Assembly: GCF_018129385.1 (NCBI RefSeq)
Contig: NZ_JAFCLN010000017.1
Location: forward strand, 106,096 to 170,095
DNA: 64,000 nt
Source: Bradyrhizobium lablabi
GTDB lineage: Bacteria; Pseudomonadota; Alphaproteobacteria; Rhizobiales; Xanthobacteraceae
Direction: 5' to 3'
The notes under the pieces were generated by a model that was not told the origin of the DNA, searched no databases, and saw nothing but the letters and a program-made list of their open reading frames with translations. Below are positions 18,268 to 26,025 of this stretch, in pieces (within the stretch, counting starts at the first letter, position 1; every line of letters starts with the position of its first letter). The translations under genes and the position numbers were made by a program.

Positions 18268-19236
18268 ATGACAAACTCATCGTCGATCCTTCGGTTTTCA
18301 ACGGCGGACTATGCCGAGCGTGACCGCCTACCGATGTTTCGCGAGATGTTCGGACGCGGCGTCACCAACATGGACATTGAGCCGCTGGGCGAGGAATGCC
18401 GCGCGAATATCGAGCTCCGCCTGTTTCCCGGCGCGAGCGTCATGTGGGGCAGCAACACCCCGCACCGTTTCGACAATGGCTATGATCTCGGCAAGGCCGA
18501 TGATGACTGCCTGTTCGTATGGGCAAGCACGCCCGGCCTGTTCCGCCAGCTCGGCCGGGAAGTCACGGTTGGCGCAGGGCCGGCCGTGCTGATGTCGTGC
18601 AACGACAAGGCGGTCGTCGAGAACGGCTCCTCCATTCACCACGTCACGCTGAAGGTTCCGCGCGCCACGCTCAAACCGCGGATCAAGGGCCTGGAGGACG
18701 CGTTTTTGCGTCTCGTCCCGGCGGACACCGACGCGCTGCGGCTGCTGAAAGGCTATCTGACGACGGTGCATGCCGATCACGCGGCGGCCGGCATCGACGC
18801 CCAGCGTGCGATGGTGCTGCACATCTACGATCTCATCACGCTCGCGCTCGGCGCGACGGGCGATGGAGCGGCGCTGGCGAGCCGCCGGGGCCTTCCCGCG
18901 GTCCGGCTCGACGCCATGAAGAAGCACGTGCTGGAGCAACTGTCCAATCCGTCCTTGTCCGTCAATGACGTCGCGCGGCGCCAGGGCGTCACCCCGCGCT
19001 ACGTCCAAAAACTGTTCGAGACCGGCGGCAGCACTTTTTCGTCGTTCTTGCTCGCCTCGCGCCTTTCGCTCGCGCATCGCCGCCTCAGCGATCCCGGCAC
19101 CCTGTCCTCGTCGATCAGCACGATCGCGGCCGACTGCGGTTTCGGCGATCTTTCCTATTTCAATCAGTCTTTCCGCCGCACCTTTGGCGAAACGCCGTCC
19201 GACGTGCGCAACCGCGCCCGCCGCCACATGGATTGA
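18268..19236 (+). CDS. AraC-family transcriptional regulator (paralogue 1)
   Basis: A 322-residue regulator. The N-terminal half (about 1-200) is an AraC-binding-like domain with MWGSNTPHRF and CNDKAVVENG. The C-terminal half has two helix-turn-helix motifs: NDVARRQGVTPRYVQKLFE and ISTIAADCGFGDLSYFNQSFRRTFGETPSDVR. The ATG at 18268 gives the same N terminus as the neighbouring paralogue. Stop and next start are separated by two bases, so the pair is almost certainly co-transcribed. No obvious metabolic target lies nearby, and no operator was recognised. Confidence 0.9.
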   Translation: MTNSSSILRFSTADYAERDRLPMFREMFGRGVTNMDIEPLGEECRANIELRLFPGASVMWGSNTPHRFDNGYDLGKADDDCLFVWASTPGLFRQLGREVTVGAGPAVLMSCNDKAVVENGSSIHHVTLKVPRATLKPRIKGLEDAFLRLVPADTDALRLLKGYLTTVHADHAAAGIDAQRAMVLHIYDLITLALGATGDGAALASRRGLPAVRLDAMKKHVLEQLSNPSLSVNDVARRQGVTPRYVQKLFETGGSTFSSFLLASRLSLAHRRLSDPGTLSSSISTIAADCGFGDLSYFNQSFRRTFGETPSDVRNRARRHMD

Positions 19237-19238
19237 CG

Positions 19239-20207
19239 ATGAACCCTCAATCGATAGTTCGGTTTTCGACGGCGCATTTTCCGGAATCAGATCGCCTGAT
19301 GATGTTCCGTGAGATGATCGGGCGCGGTGTTGCCAACATGGAAATCACGCCGTTAGCCGCGGAATGCAGCGCGGACCTTGAACTGCGCATGCTCCCCGGC
19401 GCCAGCGTGATGTGGGGTGGCCACACCCCGCATCGTTTCGAGAAATGCCGCGACCCCGGCAAATCGGACGATGATTGTGTTTTGGGTTGGTCGACCGCTC
19501 CCGTCTCGTTCCGCCAACTGGGTCGGGATATCACGGTCGGAGCCGGACCGGCCCTTCTGATATCCAGTGCAGACAAGGCGAGGGTTGAGAGTCCTTCTTC
19601 GAAGACAACGATGGTCACGCTGAAAATCCCTCGCGCTGCTCTCAAGGCCCAGGTCAGGGGACTGGAAGACACCTTCATGCAGCCGGTCCCCACCGAAACC
19701 GATGCATTGCGGCTGCTGAAAAGCTATCTGGCGACGATCCATGCCGATCAGGCGGCCGCCGACATCGAGCTACAGCGCGCCATGGTCCTGCATATCTGCG
19801 ATCTGGTCGCCCTTGCGCTCGGCGCCACGCGCGACGGCGCGGAGCTGGCCGGGGACCGCGGCCTGCGCGCCGCGCGGCTCGATGCCATGAAGAAGCACGC
19901 CCTGGAGCGGCTGGGCGATCCGTCATTGTCCGTCCATGACATCGCACGCCGGCAAGGGGTCAGTGCGCGCTACGTCCAGCAGTTGTTCGAACGCGAAGGC
20001 GCGACGTTTTCATCGTTCCTGCTGGCTTCGCGGCTCGCGCTCGCGCATCGCCGGCTTGGCGATCCCGGCTCTATGCCCCTGCCGATCAGCGCGATCGCGG
20101 CCGATTGCGGCTTTGGCGACCTGTCCTATTTCAACCAGTGCTTTCGCCGGCGTTACGGCGAAACACCATCCGACGTACGAAACCGCGCGCGCCGCCAGAC
20201 GGACTGA
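19239..20207 (+). CDS. AraC-family transcriptional regulator (paralogue 2)
   Basis: A 322-residue regulator matching the preceding gene over its whole length: the same N-terminal layout (VRFSTAHFPESDRLMMFREM, MWGGHTPHRF) and the same C-terminal helix-turn-helix pair (HDIARRQGVSARYVQQLFE, DCGFGDLSYFNQCFRRRYGE). The two are tandem duplicates diverged mostly in the ligand-type domain (for example CNDKAVVENG against SADKARVESP). ATG 19239 is chosen; an upstream TTG overlaps the previous stop codon. They could form heterodimers or bind the same site with different effectors; this is inference. Confidence 0.9.
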   Translation: MNPQSIVRFSTAHFPESDRLMMFREMIGRGVANMEITPLAAECSADLELRMLPGASVMWGGHTPHRFEKCRDPGKSDDDCVLGWSTAPVSFRQLGRDITVGAGPALLISSADKARVESPSSKTTMVTLKIPRAALKAQVRGLEDTFMQPVPTETDALRLLKSYLATIHADQAAADIELQRAMVLHICDLVALALGATRDGAELAGDRGLRAARLDAMKKHALERLGDPSLSVHDIARRQGVSARYVQQLFEREGATFSSFLLASRLALAHRRLGDPGSMPLPISAIAADCGFGDLSYFNQCFRRRYGETPSDVRNRARRQTD

Positions 20208-20512
20208 CGCCGCCTCCCGCGTGGCCTGTCGGCAGCAGGCGAAGCCGTCTTCGCCCGGCTTCGCTTCAGCACAATAGCAGTTCGGCCACGCCCAAGCCGC
20301 CGGCCGGTGCGCCCGGTACTCTCCGATTCACGCTGTCGCGGAAGATCTGGAGGGCGAACACCGATGTCGGAAATATCTGCGCGAGGCATGCAGGCCGCCT
20401 CATGCGATGAAAATCACATCGTCCGTGAACCGCGCACAAACATCTTGCGACCACTGGGCGGAAGCGCCGAGCGAGCCTTCCGGAACCAGTCTGGATATGT
20501 GGAGGATGTTCG

Positions 20513-21253
20513 ATGCCGCCGCACGACAAGAACGGTCCCAAGCTCTGGATCGATTACTTCGGCCAGCTCTTCAGTGACGAAGCCGAGGCCGATCGCCTGT
20601 CCTGGTCGGTCACAGACGGTCGCGGCGACCGCAAGATCGTCACCGCGCATTTCAACGATGACGACACCGTGATCCAGGTCGAGTCGGCACCCGCCGGCAC
20701 CGATTTCAGGGTCTATGCCGGCGGCGGCGACGACTGGGTCTTTTCCGGCACCGGCAGCGACAAGCTGTATGGCGAAGCCGGCCAGGACTTCCTGTCGAGC
20801 GGGCCCGGCGACGATCTGCTCGATGGCGGCGCCGACAACGACGACCTCAACGGCGGACTCGGCAACGATCAATTGTGGGGCGGATCGGGCGACGACTCTT
20901 TCTCTTTCCATGTTCGCGGCGACATGGACTGGATCGGCCGCGACGTGATCCATGATTTCGTTGCCGGCGAGGACACGCTGCACTTCTACACCGTGAAGGG
21001 TTTTCACGATCTCAGCACCCATCCCGGCAGTTTCCTGAACTACGCCGAGACGTCGGTCGCCCCGGGCGCGAGCCTGCCAACCATTGAAGCGGCGGCGGAT
21101 GCTCTGTTTGCAACAAGCTGGCGCGATTTCGTGTTCGTGGCTGACGGCACCGACGGATACCTGTTCGTCGACGCCGCCGGCGGCGAGCGCGCGATGATCA
21201 CGCTCAAGGGCGTCGGAAGCGTCGATGGATTTTCCTGGGACTGCATCGTCTGA
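20513..21253 (+). CDS. Small RTX-type calcium-binding protein 1
   Basis: A 246-residue protein with no N-terminal signal peptide. Residues about 60-135 hold RTX nonapeptides: GTGSDKLYG, EAGQDFLSS, GPGDDLLDG, GLGNDQLWG, GSGDDSFSF, which bind Ca2+ as parallel beta rolls. The remainder is an FHVRGDMDWIGRDVIHDF-type closing segment and a C-terminal module with FVFVADGTDGYLF and GVGSVDGFSWDCIV shared with the next gene. RTX proteins usually leave by type I secretion; no transporter is in the window. No enzymatic domain was recognised. Confidence 0.85.
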   Translation: MPPHDKNGPKLWIDYFGQLFSDEAEADRLSWSVTDGRGDRKIVTAHFNDDDTVIQVESAPAGTDFRVYAGGGDDWVFSGTGSDKLYGEAGQDFLSSGPGDDLLDGGADNDDLNGGLGNDQLWGGSGDDSFSFHVRGDMDWIGRDVIHDFVAGEDTLHFYTVKGFHDLSTHPGSFLNYAETSVAPGASLPTIEAAADALFATSWRDFVFVADGTDGYLFVDAAGGERAMITLKGVGSVDGFSWDCIV

Positions 21254-21285
21254 ACGCGAACTCAGCAACACACGGGAGACTGAAA

Positions 21286-21981
21286 ATGGCCAAGAACACG
21301 ACCACCGATCCGACCGATCCGACGCAGCCGGGCGACGGCACCGTCTGGGACCACCCGCCGCTGCCTCCCTACGACACCACGATCTACGGCACCGAAAACA
21401 ACGACGTGCCGCTCAACGGCGGCTATCTGGCCGATACCATCTATGGCCTCGGCGGCAACGATAAGATCTACGGCTTCGGCGGCGATGACAGGATCGACGC
21501 CGGCGCGGGCAATGATTTCGTGCGCGGCGACGCCGGCAACGATCTCCTCCATGGCGGTGCAGGCAGCGACCAGATCAGCGGCGGCACCGGCAACGATCGC
21601 ATCTTCGGCGGCGCCGGCCAGGACTTTCTCGCCGGCGACGCCGGAAACGACACGTTCTATTTCACCCGCTCCGAGCAATCCGCCCATGCCGACGTCATCC
21701 TGGATTTCGAAGCGGGAGACAAGATCGCCATCGTCTATGGCCACGGCACGATCCCCGGCACCGCCGCCAACTACATCGAGTACGAATTCGCAAACGCCAC
21801 GTTCGATCAGATGAAGGCGCTGGCTGATTTCGCCATCGCAGACCCCAAATTCCAGCACGTCTTCATCACCAACGGCACCGACGGATATCTGTTTTCGGGA
21901 CACGCCGACACCACGGAAACGTGGGTGGGACTGTGGGGCCTCGACTCCGTGAACGACTTCAGTTGGATGAACATCGTCTAA
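21286..21981 (+). CDS. Small RTX-type calcium-binding protein 2
   Basis: A 231-residue paralogue of the upstream gene, 32 bases after it. RTX repeats run from about 42 to 120: GLGGNDKIYG, GFGGDDRIDA, GAGNDFVRGD, AGNDLLHGG, GTGNDRIFGG. Then comes the closing segment ADVILDFEAGDKIAIVYG and the same C-terminal module (HVFITNGTDGYLFSG, GLDSVNDFSWMNIV). The N terminus (MAKNTTTDPTDPTQPGDGT) is disordered, without signal peptide. A likely two-gene operon ending in a terminator at 22019. Likely secreted, adhesin- or matrix-like; inference. Confidence 0.87.
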   Translation: MAKNTTTDPTDPTQPGDGTVWDHPPLPPYDTTIYGTENNDVPLNGGYLADTIYGLGGNDKIYGFGGDDRIDAGAGNDFVRGDAGNDLLHGGAGSDQISGGTGNDRIFGGAGQDFLAGDAGNDTFYFTRSEQSAHADVILDFEAGDKIAIVYGHGTIPGTAANYIEYEFANATFDQMKALADFAIADPKFQHVFITNGTDGYLFSGHADTTETWVGLWGLDSVNDFSWMNIV

Positions 21982-22018
21982 CCTGAACCTGGACGAGACC
22001 GACGACCGGCATATGCGA

Positions 22019-22046
22019 GCTCCCGCGACAGCGGGGGCTTTTTTGC
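22019..22046 (+). terminator. Rho-independent terminator after the RTX pair
   Basis: GCTCCCGC-GACA-GCGGGGGC with one G-T pair, then TTTTTTG. Confidence 0.85.
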
Positions 22047-22161
22047 GTTTCACCGCGGATCGCCTGCGCCAGCCTGACCGGACCACCCCATACAAAGGGG
22101 ATGTGAACCAGATCACGGACGCATTTCAGTCACGAGGCTATTATCGGCGATATTTCAAAGC

Positions 22162-22419
22162 ATGGTGGGGCCCGTGACCAGAACCTTGACGGCGTTAGCC
22201 GCGCTCGCTTGTTGCCTGCTTTCCCTCCAGTCTGCTTCCGCGCAACGGCTCGTCGATCCCGAGAGGGTCGCGCCCGAATATCGCGAGGCCGCGGAAAAAC
22301 GCCGGGCCGAGCAAATCCGGCAACGCCAATGCGCCATGAAGGCGGACACTGAAAAGGTTCTGCCGCGCGACCGCACCGCCTTCTTGAACCATTGCCTCGA
22401 GGAAGCCGCGGCGAAGTAA
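22162..22419 (+). CDS. Small secreted protein, PsiF-like motif
   Basis: An 85-residue protein with a signal peptide (about 1-27, ending SASAQ) and a mature part of 58 residues: helical, charged, with two cysteines in CAMKADTEKVLPRDRTAFLNHC, reminiscent of the PsiF repeat (C...A....L...R..F...C). A GTG at 22174 is an alternative start placing the signal peptide more typically. Convergent with the PAP2 gene. Function unknown; the PsiF likeness is weak. Confidence 0.6.
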   Translation: MVGPVTRTLTALAALACCLLSLQSASAQRLVDPERVAPEYREAAEKRRAEQIRQRQCAMKADTEKVLPRDRTAFLNHCLEEAAAK

Positions 22420-22444
22420 GGCCAACGCACGGACCGCGCCGGTC

Positions 22445-23056
22445 TCACTGACCTTTGCCGAACCCGGTTACCCGACGCAGCAGCCGCTCCAGCCCCACGC
22501 CGATGGCAAGCCCTGCGGCCACGTCGCTCGCCCAATGCGCCAGCAGCACGACGCGCGTTGCCACCAAGCCTGCGCCGATACTCCAGACAAGGCTTCGTTT
22601 GCCCGGCGGCAGCCGGGTCGCCGCGCTGGCCAGCGCGCCGACGTGAATCGCATGTCCTGAGGGGAATGCATCCAGCCGATCGCCGGACAACGGAACGCCG
22701 TGAAGATGCCCGAGCACCGTTACCCTGTCGGGACGGCGCTGATTGAATATCCCCTTCAACAAATGCGGCAGGGCAGTTGCCGCGACGGTGGTCAGAAGAA
22801 CATGATTTGCAGCCACGCGCTGGGCCGGCCGGTTTCGCGCGTACAGCCACCAGACGATTGCGGCTGCGCAGAGCACATGCTCGTCGGCGCCCCATGTCAG
22901 CACCTCCGAAGCCTTTTCGATATGCGGCGTTGTGCGCCGCGCAACCGCTCTTGCAATTTCGATGTCTGGCCTGGTCGGCTCGATCGTGATCGCCATGTCC
23001 GGAAACGCGGCTGTCGCGCTCCCGGTTCCCTGCAATTGGAACGAAGCTGCGGACAC
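22445..23056 (-). CDS. PAP2-family membrane phosphatase
   Basis: A 203-residue (or 183, from ATG 22996) membrane protein of the type-2 phosphatidic acid phosphatase family. The three catalytic blocks are visible: KGIFNQRRPD, PSGHA and RVVLLAHWASDV. Hydrophobic helices surround them. It would dephosphorylate lipid phosphates or undecaprenyl pyrophosphate at the outer face of the inner membrane. The shorter start is attractive because a GGAAC-N17-CGTT element lies at 23004-23029 on this strand, though only 7 bases from that ATG. Substrate not determined. Confidence 0.87.
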   Translation of the reverse strand: MSAASFQLQGTGSATAAFPDMAITIEPTRPDIEIARAVARRTTPHIEKASEVLTWGADEHVLCAAAIVWWLYARNRPAQRVAANHVLLTTVAATALPHLLKGIFNQRRPDRVTVLGHLHGVPLSGDRLDAFPSGHAIHVGALASAATRLPPGKRSLVWSIGAGLVATRVVLLAHWASDVAAGLAIGVGLERLLRRVTGFGKGQ

Positions 23057-23070
23057 CTGTTTGAAGTACC

Positions 23071-23409
23071 ATGGAATATGTGTTGCGCTTCATCGTCGGC
23101 GGCTTCGTGGTGGTCGCATTTGCCGCCCTGGCCGAAGTGCTTCGCCCGAAGAGTTTCGCCGGCCTGTTTGGTGCGGCGCCTTCCGTCGCGCTCGCCACGC
23201 TCGCTCTCGCATTCGGCAAACATGGTGCGGACTACGTCGCTGTCCAGGCCCGTTCGATGGCGCTCGGCGCGCTGGCGTTCGCCTTGTTCAGCCTGCTCGT
23301 ATGCCAGTTGATCATGCGGCTGAACTGGAGCGCTCTTGCGGCCGCGAGTGCGAGCCTCCTGATCTGGTTCGTTGCCGCCTTCGGTCTCGAACAAGCTCTC
23401 ATCGGATGA
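23071..23409 (+). CDS. DUF3147 membrane protein 1
   Basis: A 112-residue protein with about four hydrophobic helices starting MEYVLRFIVGGFVVVAFAALAEVL, with the FAGLFGAAPSVALATLALA block of DUF3147. Such proteins occur as tandem pairs; its stop codon overlaps the ATG of the next gene (ATGA at 23406), so translation is likely coupled. No function is known for the family. Confidence 0.82.
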   Translation: MEYVLRFIVGGFVVVAFAALAEVLRPKSFAGLFGAAPSVALATLALAFGKHGADYVAVQARSMALGALAFALFSLLVCQLIMRLNWSALAAASASLLIWFVAAFGLEQALIG

Positions 23410-23834
23410 GGGCCGCGATGATCCATCTGAAGTTTGCCGCGCTGAAGGAAGGCCGCTGGTACGAATATCCCCTGCGCTTCGTGCTGGGAGGCCTTGCGAC
23501 CTGCCTGGCAGGTCTGGTTGCCGACTTCGGCGGTCCCTCTGCGGGCGGGCTCTTTCTGGCGTTTCCCGCCATTTTCCTCGCCAGCGTCGGCATGATCGAG
23601 TCGCATGAGCGGCGGCGAAAGCGGGAGAAGGGTATGCAGGGCGCACGCCGGGGCCGGCAGGCGGCGGCGCTCGAGGCACAGGGTGCGGTGTGTGGCAGCG
23701 CCGGACTCGCTGCATTCGCCATGGTGGTGTGGTTCGCGGCGCCGGCATTGCCCTTCCCCGCCGCTCTCGCCCTCGCGCTGGCCGCCTGGCTGGCAGTCGC
23801 GGTGGCAGCCTGGCGGACGGGGTATTTCCTGTGA
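23406..23834 (+). CDS. DUF3147 membrane protein 2
   Basis: A 142-residue membrane protein in which YPLRFVLGGLATCLAGLVADFGG, AGGLFLAFPAIFLASVGMI repeats the layout of the preceding DUF3147 protein, followed by a basic loop (ESHERRRKREKG) and two more helices. Start ATG 23406 overlaps the upstream stop; ATG 23418 is possible. The stop codon overlaps the GTG of the cysteine hydrolase gene, making a three-gene translational unit. Likely an inner-membrane heteromer with its neighbour. Confidence 0.8.
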   Translation: MRAAMIHLKFAALKEGRWYEYPLRFVLGGLATCLAGLVADFGGPSAGGLFLAFPAIFLASVGMIESHERRRKREKGMQGARRGRQAAALEAQGAVCGSAGLAAFAMVVWFAAPALPFPAALALALAAWLAVAVAAWRTGYFL

Positions 23835-24466
23835 CCTCGCCCGCGAAAAAAGGCAGCGAACACACGCTGCCGAAACGCATCGAACACGCCGTTCACCTGT
23901 GTGTGGACATGCAGCGCCTGTTTGCCAAGGGCGGGCTTTGGGAAACCCCGTGGATGGAGCGCGTGCTGCCGACGATCGAAGCCGCCGTCGCCCTGTGCCC
24001 CGAGCGAACCGTGTTCACGCGGTTCATACCGCCGGAGAATGCGGACAAGGCACCGGGCCAGTGGCGCCAATATTATCGCCGCTGGTCGGCGGCGACGCGC
24101 GAAAACCTCGATTCTTCGCAACTCGATCTCGTCCCGGCGCTCGCGCGCTACGCCCCGCCGGCGGCGATCATCGACAAGCCCGCCTATTCGGCCTTTCATC
24201 GTTCGGCACTCGGAGATTTCTTGACCGAGCGCAATGTCGGAACATTGATTATTTCGGGAGCCGAAACCGACGTGTGCGTTCTGTCGACCGTGCTGGCCGC
24301 CGTCAATGTCGGCTATCGCGTCGTCATCGTGGAAGATGGCCTGTGCAGCTCTTCCGACCCCGGACACGATGCGCTCATGACCATGTACCGGCTTCGCTAC
24401 AGCGAGCAGATCGATCTGATCACGGCCGAGCATCTCCCCGAGGTGTGGGGCGACCTTCGCAAATAG
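23831..24466 (+). CDS. Cysteine hydrolase (isochorismatase-like)
   Basis: A 211-residue isochorismatase-superfamily hydrolase. The catalytic triad positions are visible: Asp in VDMQRLF, Lys in DKPAYSAF, and Cys in SGAETDVCVLSTV. The cis-peptide region before the Cys is as expected. The GTG at 23831 is chosen from its 4-base overlap with the preceding stop. Substrates in this family include nicotinamide, N-carbamoyl compounds and isochorismate; nothing here picks one. Coupling to two DUF3147 membrane proteins is noteworthy. Confidence 0.85.
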   Translation: MTSPAKKGSEHTLPKRIEHAVHLCVDMQRLFAKGGLWETPWMERVLPTIEAAVALCPERTVFTRFIPPENADKAPGQWRQYYRRWSAATRENLDSSQLDLVPALARYAPPAAIIDKPAYSAFHRSALGDFLTERNVGTLIISGAETDVCVLSTVLAAVNVGYRVVIVEDGLCSSSDPGHDALMTMYRLRYSEQIDLITAEHLPEVWGDLRK

Positions 24467-24490
24467 GAACATCTGCCAGCAGCGCCTGTT
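24466..24490 (+). promoter_or_regulatory. Sigma-EcfG-type promoter before the DUF4142 gene
   Basis: GGAAC-N16-TGTT, 27 bases before the ATG at 24518; the -35 box begins at the last base of the upstream stop codon. Confidence 0.5.
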
Positions 24491-24517
24491 GACCCCGGTA
24501 ACACCGAGGAGAACACG

Positions 24518-25054
24518 ATGAAAACGACCATTCTGGCTCTGGCGCTGGCCGCAGCGCTGGCCTCGCCTGCCCTCGCGCAGTCGGTCGGCGAGAAGACCGG
24601 CATCAATTCCGCGCTCGGCATCGCGCCGAAAACTGAAGACTTCATCAAGGAAGTCGCCATGAGCGACATGACCGAGATCGAGGCAGCCAGGATCGCGCAG
24701 CAGAAGGGCAATGCCGACGAAAAGAAATTTGCCGAGACGATGATCACCGACCACACCAAGACCAGCGAAGAGCTGAAATCCATGGTGCCCGGCGAGATGA
24801 AGGCGGCGATCCCCACCAGCCTCGACGACGCCCACCAGAAGAAGCTCGCCAGATTGCGCGACGCCAAGCCCGAAGACTTCGCCAGCGAATACGATTCGAT
24901 GCAGGTGAGCGCCCACAAGGACGCGGTCTCGCTGTTCGAACGCTACGCCAAGGGCGGCGAGAATGCGAAGCTGAAGGAGTGGGCAGGCAAGACGCTGCCG
25001 GCGCTTCAGCACCACCTGGAGATGGCGCAAGCGCTCGATAAGAATAGAAAGTGA
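24518..25054 (+). CDS. DUF4142 periplasmic protein
   Basis: A 178-residue protein with a signal peptide (1-21, ending ALAQ) and a DUF4142 helical domain: DFIKEVAMSDMTEIEAARIA, AETMITDHTKTSEELK, YDSMQVSAHKDAVSLFERYA and LPALQHHLEMAQAL, including the conserved H residues of this ferritin-like four-helix fold. DUF4142 proteins are common periplasmic stress proteins in rhizobia. Start preceded by CCGAGGAGAA. A stress-type promoter element lies upstream. Confidence 0.9.
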   Translation: MKTTILALALAAALASPALAQSVGEKTGINSALGIAPKTEDFIKEVAMSDMTEIEAARIAQQKGNADEKKFAETMITDHTKTSEELKSMVPGEMKAAIPTSLDDAHQKKLARLRDAKPEDFASEYDSMQVSAHKDAVSLFERYAKGGENAKLKEWAGKTLPALQHHLEMAQALDKNRK

Positions 25055-25089
25055 TGATTCCTTCGTTCAACCAATGAAGGAGGAACTAC

Positions 25090-25368
25090 ATGGCAAAAGC
25101 AGCATGGAAGCGGCCGGGCTCGCCGATCGGCAAGAAGGGCCCGCGCAAGAAAAACCCCTCATACAAGCGGCGCTCGCGTGAGCCCTGGTCGACGGCGGAC
25201 GTACGGATGCTCAAGCAGCTCGCAAAGGGAAACACCCCGGCCGGCGTGATGAGCGTCAAGCTTCAGCGCCCTGTCGCAGCGATCCGAAGCAAGGCGCAGC
25301 GCGAGGGAATTTCGCTGCGGCCCGTGAACCGGCCGCCTTACAACCGGCGCGCGACAAAGCGGCGTTGA
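25090..25368 (+). CDS. Small basic HTH/Myb-like protein (92 aa)
   Basis: A strongly basic N terminus (KRPGSPIGKKGPRKKNPSYKRRSREPW) leads to a helical unit STADVRMLKQLAKGNTPAGVMSVKLQRPVAAIRSKAQREGISL, which has the spacing of a SANT/Myb-like or HTH-type DNA-binding fold used in GcrA-like small proteins. DNA binding is an inference. AAGGAGGAA precedes the ATG. It lies 35 bases after the DUF4142 gene and is probably co-transcribed. Confidence 0.7.
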   Translation: MAKAAWKRPGSPIGKKGPRKKNPSYKRRSREPWSTADVRMLKQLAKGNTPAGVMSVKLQRPVAAIRSKAQREGISLRPVNRPPYNRRATKRR

Positions 25369-25771
25369 CGAAGGGCCTGCGGGAGCCGGACGCGACAGCT
25401 ATCAAAGTAACAGGACGGCGGTAAGCTGGAAGCAGCAGCTGACTTCATGCCCATGCCCTTGTGCGAGATCATCGGACTTCTGCAACACATCATGCTCATG
25501 CCGGATTGCGCTTTCGCTGCGCCATCGGCCATTCGGATGCGTTCTTTTCGGAGATCGCCCCGCACCATGCCGCCAGACTGATCCGGGCGGCTTCGGCGGG
25601 TAAGACGCGCTGTCCCTTCGCGCTTTCGGATCCTGATCGGCCCTATCAAATGATAGGAACGATGCTCCGGCGGCATCGTTATCCATCATCACCGCACGGT
25701 CTATGGCTTTCATCGGTGATGAGAACGCTCGGTTGCGCTCCCGCCTCCTCTAGCGGAATGGAGCAGCGCCG
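25369..25771. other. 403-base gap without a supportable gene
   Basis: Open frames exist on both strands but have no Shine-Dalgarno sequence, odd composition and no recognisable motif. An AATGATAGG-containing AT-richer patch lies near 25650. I see no repeat, hairpin terminator or RNA gene here. Confidence 0.5.
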
Positions 25772-25969
25772 ATGCAACGACGCCGTTTCAAACAAATTCG
25801 ATCGCTGGAAGAACGTCTTGCCGAGGAAGCAAAACGGCTTCGCGAGCAAGCCCGATTGCTGGAGCCCGGCGCAGCACGCGACGCCTTGCTGCGAAAGGCC
25901 CGGCAGGCAGAAACCGGCTCGCACATGAGCGCGTGGCTGGAGTCTCCCGGATTGCAGCCTCCAAGATAA
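25772..25969 (+). CDS. Small helical basic protein (65 aa)
   Basis: MQRRRFKQIRSLEERLAEEA...LRKARQAETGSHMSAWLESPGLQPPR: a single amphipathic helical region with many R/E pairs and a short proline-containing tail. I recall very similar short proteins in Bradyrhizobium stress-gene neighbourhoods; no function is known. The start lacks a strong Shine-Dalgarno sequence (GGAATGGAGC lies upstream). Confidence 0.65.
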   Translation: MQRRRFKQIRSLEERLAEEAKRLREQARLLEPGAARDALLRKARQAETGSHMSAWLESPGLQPPR

Positions 25970-26025
25970 GACCTGCACCCTGCTCATTGCCGTCAGGTGC
26001 AGGAGACCGGGAGCAGCGCCCCCGA

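Noticed and set aside
23004..23029. GGAAC-N17-CGTT on the minus strand before PAP2
   Set aside because: It fits the consensus, but it lies only 7 bases from the shorter start and inside the longer reading frame, so it is not listed as a promoter.
25402..25713. Minus-strand frames in the gap before 25772
   Set aside because: Low-quality starts and unnatural composition; no recognised motif.
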